Positions 23,720-34,560 of a stretch of DNA of 64,000 bases are shown here, in pieces; within the stretch, counting starts at the first letter, position 1; each line of letters opens with the position of its first letter. Source of the DNA: Podocnemis expansa (Eukaryota > Chordata > Testudines > Podocnemididae). The stretch spans positions 3,808,631 through 3,872,630 of the forward strand of contig ML682014.1 of NCBI GenBank assembly GCA_007922195.1. The letters are read 5' to 3'. The position numbers and the translations under genes were made by a program. The notes under the pieces were generated by a model that saw nothing but the letters and a program-made list of their open reading frames with translations, did not search any database and had not been told where the DNA came from.

Positions 23720-23722
23720 ACA

Positions 23723-23727
23723 GATGG
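23723..23727. other. Right target-site duplication (GATGG)
   Basis: The second copy of GATGG directly follows the terminal TTGACA of the LTR element and precedes the resumed R4-like coding sequence. Confidence 0.88.
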
Positions 23728-25861
23728 CGTGGATCTTGTTCTTCCCATTGAGCTGGCTCTTCAGGACCTGTCTTATCCTTTGGTGGTACTTGGAAGTTGC
23801 TGTCTTCCTTGCCTCTTCATCGTGAGTCCCATGTGACTGTGGGATGCCAAGGTACTTGTAGCTGGTCTGTATGTCTGCTATGTGGCCTGCTGGTAGTTCC
23901 ACCCCATCAGTCTTGACTACCTTTCCTCTCTTTACTACCATCCGGCCACACTTCTCCAGTCCGAATGACATCCCAATATCCTCACTGTAGATCCGTGTCA
24001 GGTGGATTAGCGAGTCGATGTCTCGTTCATTCTTAGCATACAGCTTGATGTCATCCATGTAGAGGAGGTGGCTGATGGTAGTTCCACTCTTGAACTTGTA
24101 TCCATATTCAGTCCTTGTGATTATCTGGCTGAGGGGGTTCAAGCCAATGCAGAACAGCAGCGGGGACAGCGCATCACCTTGTTATATGCTGCACTTGATG
24201 GCCACTTGTGCAAGCTGTCTTGAGTTGACTTCCAGCGTTGTCTTCCACAGTCCCATTGAGTTCTTGAGGAGGGTCCTTAGTGTCCTGTTGACTTTGTATA
24301 GCGCCAGACATTCACAGATCCATGTGTGCGGCATTGAGTCGTAGGCTTTCCTGTAGTCAATCCAGGCTGTGCTCAGATTGGTCTGTCTAGACCTTGAGTC
24401 TTGGGTGACTGCTCTATCTATGAGCAGCTGGTGTTTTGAGCCTCTGGTGTTGTTCCCAATGCCCTTCTGAGCTGTGCTCATGTACTGGCCCATGTGGTCC
24501 TGTAGCTTGGCGGCTATGATGCCTGATAGGGCTTTCCATGTTGTGGGGAGGCAGGTTATTGGCCGGTAGTTGGATGGTGCTGTTCCCTTTTGGGGGTCTT
24601 TCATGATCAGCACTGTCCTTCCTTGTGTTAGCCAGTCTGGGTGGGAGCCTGCTGCTAGCAGCTGGTTCATCTGTGCTGCTAGGCGTTCATGCACTGCTGT
24701 TAGTTTCTTTAGCCAGTAGGTGTGGATCATGTCCGGGCCAGGTGCTGTCCAGCTCTTCATGTTCTTGACCCGCTGTTGGATGTCGGCTATTGTGATGGTG
24801 ACTGGTTCCTGTTCTGGGAGATTGCTGTGGTCTGTTCTCAGGTCCTGCAGCCACTTTGCACTGGTGTTATGAGTCTTCTCTTTCTCCCAGATGTTCTTCC
24901 AGTACTGTTCAGTTTCTGCTGTTGGTGGCTCTGCTGTTATTGTGTTGTTGCACTGCAGTTGGGAGTACACCTTGGATGGTTCTTTGGAGAACAGGGCATT
25001 TATCTTTTTGGCCTCTGCTTCTCTAGTGTATCTCCTTAGCCTGGTGGCCAGTGCTGTGAGCCTTTGCTTAGCAGTCTCTAGGGCTTCAGATGGAGTCAGG
25101 CCCTTGTATTTTCTCAGTAGCCGAGTCTTATCCTTAATCTCTACACCCTTCTGTAGTTCCACCAGCCGGCTAACTTCTCTCCGGGTTGCCTTGATCTTAT
25201 CCTCCAACCTCATTTTCCAGGGAGGGTATGTATTGCTGTTCTTCTTGATCGTGTAGCCAAGCATCTCCAGGATTACAGAGGCTGTCGCATATACCAGTTC
25301 ATTGGTTTCAGTGATGGTGGTAGTAGGAATTGTCATTAGGGCTCTATTGGCATCTTCTAGCATACTATCTGATGGTACTTCTCCCCCGAGCCTTGGTAAT
25401 CGGTCTCGAGGGTTGACTGTAGCTAGTTTATCCATGATCTTATGCCTCATATCAGCTGCTGTGTTCTGTAATGGAGGGGGTGGCAGTGAAGTTCCAGCTT
25501 CAGGTGGTGGCTGCACATCTAGTTGTTCTTCTGGGGCTTCTTCTTGAGTGTGGGAGGTAACGTGCAGTTGGTCTATCTCCAGTTGTGAGAGCAGCTGCCT
25601 CTTTACTATGTTGAAGCGTTGGGTAACTAGCTGTTTCTCAGTTAGTGTGGATGTAGGTCTTTTGTCCATCCATAGTTCCCTCATACGTTTCATATATCCC
25701 CTCTCATTAGGTCTGCTGTTGTAGTAACATTCCATCAATTCCAGGTTCTCTTGTCTCGTCCATGCATGGTTTGTTTTATATATATATATATGAATGAGGA
25801 TTTGGTCCCTAGTGTCTAAAAAGATATTATATCTTTGTTTTCTGAACCCTACAGGGTGCAT
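23728..25861 (-). pseudogene. R4/Dong-like non-LTR retrotransposon, N-terminal and reverse-transcriptase part
   Basis: The minus-strand frame from 25861 shows, in order, a basic N-terminal stretch, a proline-rich linker, the RT fingers and palm motif A (DYRKAYDSMPHTW, near 24330-24365). Motif B follows (QGDALSPLLF, just below 24182). Motif C is MDD, here in YMDDIKLYA near 24037-24066, instead of the more usual ADD. A single in-frame TAA (24182-24184) interrupts the frame immediately before motif B. The frame then continues to the GATGG site. The 5' end probably lies near the (TA)n run at 25776-25790 or a little beyond, since sequence past it is not recognisable. No apurinic endonuclease domain is present, in keeping with restriction-like endonuclease LINEs. 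Confidence 0.83.
25776..25790. repeat. (TA)n microsatellite at the 5' edge of the R4-like LINE
   Basis: A run of about seven TA dinucleotides. It lies just upstream of the first recognisable RT-proximal sequence and may mark the 5' truncation point or target of the LINE. Confidence 0.7.
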
Positions 25862-25899
25862 GAAATAGAAATATAACTATGAATAAATTTCCATTTCTT

Positions 25900-25995
25900 C
25901 CTAATGGCCAACACTGTGGGTTACAACCAAAGATCAAATCCTTGATCACCAGAGCTAAAAGTAAGAGTCTCTACCTTTTGAGCCAATGAACTTCC
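25900..25995 (-). repeat. tRNA-derived SINE head
   Basis: The minus strand reads TGGCTCAAAAGGTAGAG (an A-box-like start, near 25971-25987), then an anticodon-arm-like segment and GATCAAGGATTTGATC near 25930-25945. Turtles are known for tRNA-Lys-derived SINEs of the Cry I type; assignment to that family is inference. Confidence 0.5.
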
Positions 25996-26243
25996 TCCTC
26001 TAGAAGGCAGCCAACTCATTATGTCTGTGGACTAGGTGTAAGAAGGGGAAATTTGACCCATTGAACCAGAACCAATAATAGGAATAAGCAAACTAAACAA
26101 TTGCTTATGACTTAGAGCAGCTGCTCATGTCGGCACCCTATGCATTGGCAGGGGGGAGGAAAACATTCTTGCTTAGGGTCCCAAATGGGTTACCAGTGAC
26201 ACTTGCTGATGAAAAGTGAGTTTTTTTGAATCATAAATCAGTG

Positions 26244-26440
26244 GGAGGTATGTTCATCAGGCCCCATGTTAATGTATGCCTCAAGCCTTGACAAATAATA
26301 GGTTTCTGGTTGCCATGGCAACTAGTCCTAGCAGCATCACCTAGCTCCACTGCAGAAATGTAATGGAGGAGCACCTTCTGGTGCCCAAAAATAAAACTGA
26401 TAGTGCTTAGCTGTGAGCTAATTTTGTCCACCCTGGCATA
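26244..26440 (+). repeat. Unnamed interspersed repeat, copy 1
   Basis: Diagnostic words include TCCACTGCAGAAATGTAATG, GGAGGAGCACC, CTTAGCTGTGAGC and TTTTGTCCACCCTGG, in the same order as the copies at 30.69 and 33.25 kb. I do not recognise the family. It contains GTTGCCATGGCAAC, a 14-bp palindrome. Confidence 0.75.
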
Positions 26441-26559
26441 CAATATTTTTTTCTGGGAAGGAAAGCCTTCACTATGTAGTAACAGGATCTGTTTTTCCCA
26501 GTTTATGTGCTGCTTTTGAGCATGGGTCTCATTTTTATGGCATCCTAAGGAGCACACTT

Positions 26560-29500
26560 ATGGAATTCAGCTGTGGGGGAAAAAATCTAACTCTGGCCCT
26601 CAAGTTCAGAAAGAGGCACACCAGAGCCTCCCCAGTGAAGCAGACCCGTTCCCAGCCGAGACTCCAATGAGCAGAGAACGAGGTGTGGTTCAGGATTTGT
26701 TATTCAGCTGAATAACAAAAGGAACTGCATCAGAGGACAGCAAAGAAGTGCTAGCCCCTCTGAGCAGGCCCCCCCAACAACTCGAGTGCAAGAGAGAGCC
26801 CCGAGGGGCAGCATTACAACACTTTTATCCAGTACAGTATGATAATGCTATGATAAGGCTTACATGATTGACAATGTTTTAGAGACACTTATATGGTTAC
26901 ATTAACATTATTACATACATATTAATGATTAAAGAATGCATATAATTATCCCCGCCTCTGTTTACTGTTGACATCATTTGCATTATCCTGGGCAGCCGCA
27001 GTACCTGCAAACTCATTAATTTCTGCCTAGAGATGCTGACCTTACATTCTTGTGAGGCTGTGGTGCCAAGAAGGGTGAGCAGGAGAGAGGAGGTAATACT
27101 CCCTTTTCAGTTAGAACAAAGACGGGACAGTCTAGCTTACATTCCTTGTCCAGATGGTCAGGAGAAAAAGTATGAGAAAGGGGAGATAACACACTTTAAC
27201 TATTAACTCTAGGCCGCTTGTTAAAGAAACTTAGATACATGACTTGCCAGAGAAACGACCCCACTACCATGGCAACCCACGGCTCCAACGAGGCCTACAC
27301 TTTAGCACCTTTCTCACTGTCCTACAGAAGAGATTACATATAATTTCTCTTACACAGCCCTATATTGAAGTCTTACATAATCTAGAAACAAATAGTGGAC
27401 TTGAAGATAGACATATAAAGAAATGGCAGATCCTTCATGCTTTCACATTCAAACTTCAGTCAAAGTTTGTTCCCCCAGAAGTCACTGGGAGACTGCTACT
27501 AATTTTGATGGGCTCAGCATCAGGCACATAATCTATTTTGGTATCCCTCCTACAGCTTCTACAAATAGAGCTGTTAGAACTGTGTATTGTTAAAAAAACC
27601 TATTCTTTTACAGGATACTTGCTGAGGTCTTTCTTATTTTCTAGGAATTAATAGCCAATCTTTTAAGAAAGTTAAACATACCATTTTTTTCTCTCCCCAG
27701 TCATGTTTCTCAGTATTATTTGTTTTCTGTAATTCATTTTGGGGGTAGAGGGAGCAGTTATTTCTTCAGCAACAAATGTGATTTCATTATTTCTAAGCTA
27801 AAGATGCATACCTACCCACCATTAAGTAATAGAAGTGACAAATTGCAAGAGACATGGTTAAATCTTAAACAATAAATGATAAACTTTCAGTGGAGGCTGT
27901 GGCAATGGATGAGTAGTGACTAAAACCAGCTTCCTCAAAACAAGGCGTTGTTTATTTTTTCACCCAAAAGGACACAGCACGAAGAGCAAAGGTGTTAAAA
28001 CAACAGAGTCTTATGTGGATATTTCCCCTTATAAGTGTTGTAGTCCTTCCCTGTGATCATTTATGTTTGTCATCCCAGCTAGCCCCCACTGCTGGCCAGG
28101 AGACACAGACTGTCCTTGTACCATGGCGTGTGCGTGCGTGCGTGTGTGCTCATGTGCCTGCCAGCCAACCAGCCAGCCTGGCCGTCAGCCTAAGTCTGCT
28201 GACAACTATCCTCTCCTCCTTTTAGCCATCTGTCTTTAAAGTTTTAATATTCCCTTTGATCCTGGGGTTTTGGTCCAGAAAGTCTACCCTTTGCCAGACT
28301 GGCTGGAGTCAGATGGGGGGTATTCTCCCAATTAATGGTTTTGCCCTTGTATACCAAGAGTCCCTGAGAAAACCTCATCGATAGCACTTCATCTTTGCTA
28401 TTTGTTGGTTTCTCCCTTGCAGCCTCCACTGATGATTTAACCCTAAGGATTCAGGTGGGATAATCGAGCCTGAGGGGCACATGATATTTACATAAAATAC
28501 TACACGTGACTCCTTCATTCTTCATGCCTTACAAACAACCTTATAAGAGATTTTCTTTAAGGCTGTCTAAGTGGCATCTTTTTTGGCACTCCATGCCTTT
28601 GCATTTTATATGGAGTCATTGACTATTTTCAGCTTCCAAATTGCATATATTGACTTAGCTTTCCATTCACATAACCAAAGAACATTATCAGACTGTACCT
28701 GATTTTAGGGCTTCTCTGCACAACAGTTTGGGCTAAGGCCAGGTGTAAATGTACTCTGCACTAGTCTGTTGGGCACTCTGGCTTGTAACTAGGAGTGTGA
28801 GTCCCAGCTTGCGTGGACAAACTTGCTCTTCTTATTGAGTAGTGTACCCATGATAGCAACAGGTGGTCAGCACAGGCTAGCTGCCTTGAGTATGTGGCTA
28901 CAGGATCAAGGTGGGTTTATACTCAGAGTGGCTAGCTGTTACTATGGCTATAGCAGTGTGCTAACTTGAAGAGAGCTAGTGTATGTCTGCGCAAGCTAGG
29001 AATTAAACTAATCATTCCAAGTGTAGCAGTAGCTTAGTGTCCATGTGGACGCTCCTGTTGCCCACTAGATGTTCTCGTAGTGCGCTTTAATTTATTGCTG
29101 TTTCAAAGAGGGATGCTCAAAGGGCATTTAGGGAACTTCTAGTGCATGGATAGAAGAGTTCATATAACAATTTGTGCGTGGTAGATATAGACTGACTTGC
29201 TGCAGATTAAATATTCTTTCAGACAAGATTTTTACATTGAGGATATGTGATTTTTGTAGACCATATTGTGTCTCACCCTGGACCTGTCTCCCAAACAGGT
29301 GCCCAGAGGCAGCTCCATGCACTGGATTCAGGCAAGTTATTTCTGCTAATGTGAATCATACATAAGAATAGCATGAATAATATGCATAGGTGCTTGAACA
29401 CGTGGATGTTGCTGCCATTGCAGGGGTATACTTGGGAGTACAAGCAGAAAACATCTGTGTGCCCTGTTATCAAATGCTCAAGTAGTAGGCCATGACTGTT

Positions 29501-29740
29501 TCTCAAAAGACCCATGGCTAGGGCGGACAACTTCCTTCTTGTGATCTCTTGCCAGGCACAGTTTGATGCCTGTGTAGGTCCCAGATGATGCTGAGTTTTT
29601 TGTGCTTAATTTGAACTTTCTCCAATTTTCAGACCTGTTTATATAATTAATTTCTGTCCACAGTGTTCTAGTAGGTAGTTGGTTTTATTTTAGTTACTGT
29701 AAACTCCTTGTGGTAGGACTTGTGGGGAGAGTTAGAGTTC
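26560..29740. other. Intronic stretch with no recognised gene
   Basis: Parts such as 26580-27240 and 28240-28460 are richer in G+C and look like old LTR-type repeat sequence, but I find no paired ends. The open frame at 27244-27531 has no recognisable protein features. A (GTGC)n-like patch lies near 28127-28150. Confidence 0.4.
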
Positions 29741-30665
29741 TTGTCGCAGAGCACGTTGCCTCTGCGGGCTCAAACCGGAGTCTTCCCGGGGTTTGAGCTA
29801 TCTACTCAGCCCCCTTTTCCTGGGGCAGGGTGGCCTAGTGGCCAGAGTCAGTAGTCCCAGGCCCTTCTCAGCGGGACAGTGCTGTCCAATGGCTGGCGTC
29901 TAGAGTCACAGGCCCTTCACAACAGGGCAGTATGACCCAATGGCCAGGGTCTATAGTCACAAGCCCTTCTCAGCAGGGCGGTGTGGCCCAACGGCTGGAG
30001 TCTAGAGTCACAGGCCCTTCTCAGCAGGGCAGTATGGCCCAACGGCCAGAGTCTATAGGCACTGGCCCTTCTCAGCAGGGCAATATGGCCCAACGGCCAA
30101 AGTCTAGGATCACAGGCTCTGACTGGCCCTGAGGGAGTGGACCCAGGTAGGGGGGTTCAGGCCCGCCCACTCCACTGAACCCCAGCCCAGGGCCCTAGAG
30201 TTGCCGGGGGGGGGGGGCTAGCCCAGTTGGCGGGGATCCAGGCCGCAACATGCCGACTGAGACCACGACGCTATCCCGGCTCATCCCGATAGGCACTGCC
30301 CTGGGCTGCTTCCTACCTGGGTGGTAGACCATGTTCCTTCCTGCGAGTCCCGGGACCTTCCTGGGTTTGCCACGTCCTTGGCCTCAGTCTCAAGGTCCTC
30401 ACAGCGGGTTATGCCTCGCCCAGCGGCTCATCCGGTTGTAGGTGTTCGCGGCCCCTCAGTGGTGCGCTCCCTTAAGGCAGGGGCTAGAGCAGGTCCTGGG
30501 TAGGAGCCTTCAGCCTGCGTCTGCTCCCTCCGACAGCCTGCTCCTGATTGAGGAGAACTGCTGCCTTTTATCCCAGGGCAGCTGTTGGAGTATGCCCAGC
30601 AGGGCCTAAGGGGTGGGGCTAGCCCTTCCTTCTGGGCATCTAGGCCAGTCTGAGTGTGGGGTGGA
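29741..30665. repeat. GC-rich intronic island with a 51-bp minisatellite
   Basis: The interval stands out by G+C and CpG from AT-rich flanks. A 51-bp unit recurs with GCCCTTC at 29861, 29912, 29963, 30014 and 30065, about six copies from 29810 to 30140. A G-run of about 13 lies near 30206. Further CpG-rich unique sequence extends to 30660. There is no ORF with family features. It may be an old GC-rich transposon or LTR, or an intronic CpG island. Confidence 0.7.
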
Positions 30666-30689
30666 CCCACCCCGTCACAGTTCTTTTCA

Positions 30690-30876
30690 TGCTTTTGGTA
30701 GTTAAAATGCTTGTTCTTATGTTAGGCCTAGACAAATCTATATTTCTGGTTATCAGGGCCACAAGTTTTAGTAGCCTGTCACCTAGTTCCACTGCAGAAG
30801 TGTAATGGAGGAGTGCCGTTTGGCAACAAAAGTAAAATTGTTGGCACTTAGCTGTGAGCCAGTTTCGTCCACCCTG
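30690..30876 (+). repeat. Unnamed interspersed repeat, copy 2
   Basis: It shares TAGTTCCACTGCAGAAGTGT, GGAGGAGTGCC, CTTAGCTGTGAGCC and TCGTCCACCCTG with the copies at 26.24 and 33.25 kb, in the same order. Confidence 0.75.
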
Positions 30877-30990
30877 TCTTATGTACACAAAATAACTTCC
30901 CCTTAGAAATGTTTACTTTAGTATTGTATTCATGCCTCAATATTATGATATCATAATGCCAGAATATTGTAAGTAACATGAGTCACTGAC

Positions 30991-31076
30991 TATAGAATAG
31001 AATAGAATCACAGGGTTGGAAGGGACCTCGTGAGATCATCGAGTCCAACCCCCTGGGAATTGAACCCACTGGGAAG
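30991..31076 (-). repeat. CR1 LINE 3' tail fragment
   Basis: The plus strand shows a short AGAAT-type run (ATAGAATAGAATAGAATCA) then GGGTTGGAAGGGACCTCG and GAGTCCAACCCCCTG. This is the well-known reverse-oriented CR1 3' end with its short terminal repeats. Confidence 0.85.
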
Positions 31077-31844
31077 GATGCTTGTAACTTTATATTTATC
31101 TAGTAATTTTGATAAATTCTTGAGGAGCCTGTCTTGTTTACACTTGTCAGATGCATATTCCCATAAAAAGCGCATACTGAGTTGCATTACATATGAATAA
31201 ATGTCTTGAAAATATATTCCTCTCTCTAAATTTGTTGTCTAAAGGCTGTAAAAATGCAGATGGTGAAAATATCTCAAATTTTTAATAGACACAACATAAT
31301 AAACAGTAATGGCACTACAGATCCTTGCATTTGGGAAGTAATGAAAAGGATAGGATCACATACGAGCTCAACCACTTCACCAAGAACTGCTTTCACCTCT
31401 AGGTCCAAAGTAGCTGCACTATCAGAGAGCAGATTACACAGAGACTTATTTTGATCAAAGTTATGTTGATGTAAATCAGGAATAATTTCCTTGACATTAG
31501 AGCAGTATGAATTTGTCATGGGATCAGAATCTTCCCCTTAACTTTATAGAATGATCAATGACACCATCTCTGATTCTCTGATCTGAGGTGAGAAGCTCTG
31601 TACAAATGTGAGACTTGTATAATGGAAAGGCATGCAGCAGTATTTTCTGTCCTAAAACATTTGAAAGTGCCAGCTGATTCACTAATCAAAGTGGTATAAT
31701 AAAATGTCCATTGCTTATTGAATTAGAAATAAGTCAGTATATCTGTGGCCTTTTCCCCACTACATGGCTGTATTTGAGCACCTCACAAAAATTAATGATT
31801 TTAGCTACAGTCCTGCGAGTTTGATTTTAGCTACAGTCCTGTTG

Positions 31845-31968
31845 AGTTTCATTTTGCAGATGGGAAAACAGAGGCACAGAGGTTAAATGAGTTGTCCGAA
31901 GTGACACAGGAAGTCCATGGCAGAGCAGGAGTGGAACCCAGATCTCCAGCTAAGTTGCCTTTACCGTA
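31845..31968 (-). repeat. MIR/CORE-SINE-like repeat, second copy
   Basis: The words CAGATGGGAAAACAGAGGCA, GAGGTTAAATGAG and GGCAGAGCAGGAGTGGAACC follow the order of the MIR-like consensus also seen at 7.2 kb. A 26-bp spaced direct duplication of GATTTTAGCTACAGTCCTG lies just upstream (31797 and 31823). Confidence 0.6.
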
Positions 31969-31979
31969 AGACCTTCATA

Positions 31980-33245
31980 GTCTTCGTATGGTCAGTCAAA
32001 ACCTGGAGATCAGAATCTCTTCTGAACTTTGAACACTTTGATTTTCCTAATTGGTAGCCCCAGATCTCTAGGGCTCTGTGTTTCCCTTCACAATGTACTT
32101 GTCCAAGATAGTCTTTCAGACCTAGAATGTGACTGCTCTTTCTCGAGGTAGTTATGTTCTGAGGGATAATTAATGTATGTAGCTGAGTATACATTAGCAG
32201 CACATGGGCATGGATTTCATGTACACATGTTGTAGATTTGGCATACCTTCCGGGATTTTAGTGGGTCTACGTCAGTCCAAAATCAGACATAAAAATACAA
32301 AAATGTCTCAGCACACTTACTGAAAAATGGCTTACTTTCTCATTTTATCGTACATATAAACTAAATTCAGTTGGAATATAAATATTGTTCGTACATGTCT
32401 GTGTATAGCATATAGAGCAGTATAAACTAGTCATTGTCCATATGAAATTTTAGTTTGTACTGACTTCACTAGTGCTTTTTATGTAGCTTGTTGTAAACCA
32501 AGGCAAATGTCTACATAAATAGATGTATCCTCTGGAAGAATTGTGCATACTCCAGGGGTACGTGTGCCCCTGGTCGAGAACTACAGCTGGAAGCAAGTTG
32601 GTGTCAGCACTACTTTGATTAGCCCCACTTCCCCCCAGTTTCTGGAAATATGAAACTAGACAAAAGACGTATGTGACTTTTTAAAAAAATCAGTGTTGTC
32701 AAGATACTACAACACTAAAATATCTAGGCAGATAGATAGAACAGATAGTTGAGTGCTGCTTTATGTACAGTATGTAGCCTTTTTAAAATGCCAGTTGTAG
32801 AGACTCCTGAAAGTGCAACACATTAAAAAAAAAAAAAAAAAAGTTTTTTAAAGAATACCAGGAATAAAATGCAGACCAGTTATTTTTCCACAAGCTTTTG
32901 GGGACATATGCAGCATCGTTACTACTGTGTGTGATTAATAATAAAATCTAATTTGGCTGCAAATATCAGACCAGTATTCATAAACTATCTTAGCTATACT
33001 AAAGCTTGTCATAATTTGCAATTTCAGAGATAAGATCTTGTCATACTGGGCTGGGTGGAGCTTATGGGAGGAGGAAGAGGTTTCTGTGAACTCAACAAGG
33101 TTCATGAATGTTCCCCTTAAGGAGACAGGCAAACCATGTGGCATCTAAGAATCTATCATGGAATGGTTGTTCCAACGCATATTTTCTATGCTTCTATATA
33201 GATGATCAAATGGCACGTTAAGTCAGTGCTGTGCTAGCCCACTGA
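31980..33245. other. AT-rich intronic DNA, nothing recognised
   Basis: No protein or terminal-repeat signal was found. An A-run of about 18 lies near 32825. Confidence 0.5.
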
Positions 33246-33249
33246 GGAC

Positions 33250-33415
33250 CCTAAAACGGGTGGACAAAATTGGCTCACAGCTAGGTACCAGCAATTACAC
33301 TTTTGATCACCAGATGGCGCTCCTCCATTACATTTCTGAAGATAGGTGACAGGCTACTAAAACTGGTTACCATGGTGACCAGAAACCTTGATTTGTTGAG
33401 GCCCCCCGAAGCATG
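33250..33415 (-). repeat. Unnamed interspersed repeat, copy 3 (opposite orientation)
   Basis: The plus strand reads GGGTGGACAAAATTGGCTCA, then GCGCTCCTCCATTACATTTC and GGTTACCATGGTGACC, the reverse complement of the order in copies 1 and 2. Confidence 0.75.
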
Positions 33416-33654
33416 AATATTTCCTCCTCTAACACGTACTGATATTTAATAGGGCCCCAACCAGCTCAAGGAAGCCCCCAAGCAATTGTTTAATCCACTT
33501 ATGCCTAGCTCCAATTCTGCCTTAAACTCTGTTTTCCAGACCCATGCTCTTGGTGACTTGCTTCTATTCAGTTTCTTGGAGTACAGGAGGGTGCAACAGA
33601 AGAGGTGGGTTTGGAGTGTTCAGAGTTAATGCACAAAAGCAGTAATACAATATA

Positions 33655-34560
33655 TTTAAAAAAAAAAGGCAAGGGGTCTTGTGGCACTTAAAGACTAACA
33701 GATTTATTTATCGCATGAGCTTTTGGGGGAGAAAAATCCCACTTTGTTAGATGCTTTGAAGAAGGGGAATTTACAGAATGAGATGAAAATAAATGCAGGG
33801 GACTGTAAGACATGGGATCAGGTCATACTGCAACAGCAAATCAGAGCATTTGTAAAAATTCAGACTCTGGGAAACAGCACATAGAAGGAGGGTGAAGTCA
33901 AATTACCTGTTATAATGGGAAAAGAATCAATAGTCACGATTCAGCCCTGTTTTCACACAATCTAATCTGCATATTAGTTCAGTTTTGGCTGTTTCTCTTT
34001 GAAGTCTTGATGTCCCATTGATTTTCTTGAGGACCATCATTAACAAATAATCAGCGGAGTGACTGGGAAGATGGAACTGCTCAGCAACTGGTTTTTTTTG
34101 TGTTGTGATTTCTGATGTCAGTTTTGTGCCCAATTTATTCTTCTGCGTAAGGACTATCCTGTTTGTCCAATGTATAAGGTGCAGGGGCATTTCGGCACAT
34201 GATGCCATAAATCACATTAGTGGATGAGCAGGTGAAGGACCCTTTGATCGAGTAGCTGGCTTGATTAGGTCTGATAATGGTGTCTTTTGTGCAGATATGT
34301 GGACAAAGTTGGCAGCATGGCTAGTTGTAGGGGTATGTGCCTGCTTTATTGTTTCTGTTGTTAGGTCTGTAGTTGCCAGCGAGTATCTGTTTAAGGTTTG
34401 GGCGTTGTCTGTAGGTGGAGAGGTCTGTCTCCCAAGGCTAGAGAGAGTGAGGGATCATCTTTTAAAATAGGCTGTAGGTCCTTTATGATCTGTTGTAGAG
34501 GTCTGACTTGAGGGTTTGTATGTGGTGACCAGTGGCGTTCTATTGTTTTCTTTTCTGGGC
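33655..34560 (-). mobile_element. Penelope-like element, 5'-truncated, with intact 3' tail
   Basis: The minus strand runs from decayed polymerase C-terminal sequence (about 34560-34260) through a GIY-YIG-type region (34260-33927) to a 3' tail (about 33780-33660). The tail includes AATAAATCTGTTAGTCTTTA and GTGCCACAAGACCCCTTGCC. The tail sequence is the same as the short repeats at 2.2-2.9, 8.5, 18.55, 52.6 and 58.7 kb, which ties them to this family. Confidence 0.7.
33927..34262 (-). pseudogene. GIY-YIG-type endonuclease remnant of a Penelope-like element
   Basis: Penelope-like elements end in a GIY-YIG nuclease thought to cut the target DNA. The minus strand near 34262-34150 encodes, in broken form, the characteristic FTC..TNVIYGIMC start with the cysteine linked to this clade. 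After a frame change an open stretch to the stop at 33927 contains KPVAEQFHLPSHSADYLL and ETAKTELICRL, the conserved later part of these domains. The frame is shifted between the two parts and the element lacks most of its reverse transcriptase, so it is not functional. The assignment is from motif memory. Confidence 0.72.

Larger units (their letters stand above)
20179..23722 (+). mobile_element. Gypsy-type (Gmr1-like) LTR retrotransposon, internally deleted, nested in the R4-like LINE
   Basis: A 792-bp 5' LTR (20179-20970) is followed by gag, protease and integrase coding sequence. The right end stops inside the integrase core (about 23719) and passes straight into TTGACA, the last bases of the family's LTR, then GATGG. 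Thus the rest of pol and nearly the whole 3' LTR are missing. The probable breakpoint shares two T between the integrase sequence and the LTR end. The sequence after the LTR (TGGTGGCATAGTGG) would be the primer-binding site, but I cannot name the tRNA. The element cannot transpose by itself. Confidence 0.85.

Noticed and set aside
19034..25861. Reading the minus-strand RT/endonuclease frames as a cellular gene
   Set aside because: Motif order, a stop codon, and the LTR insertion mark a decayed R4/Dong-like LINE.
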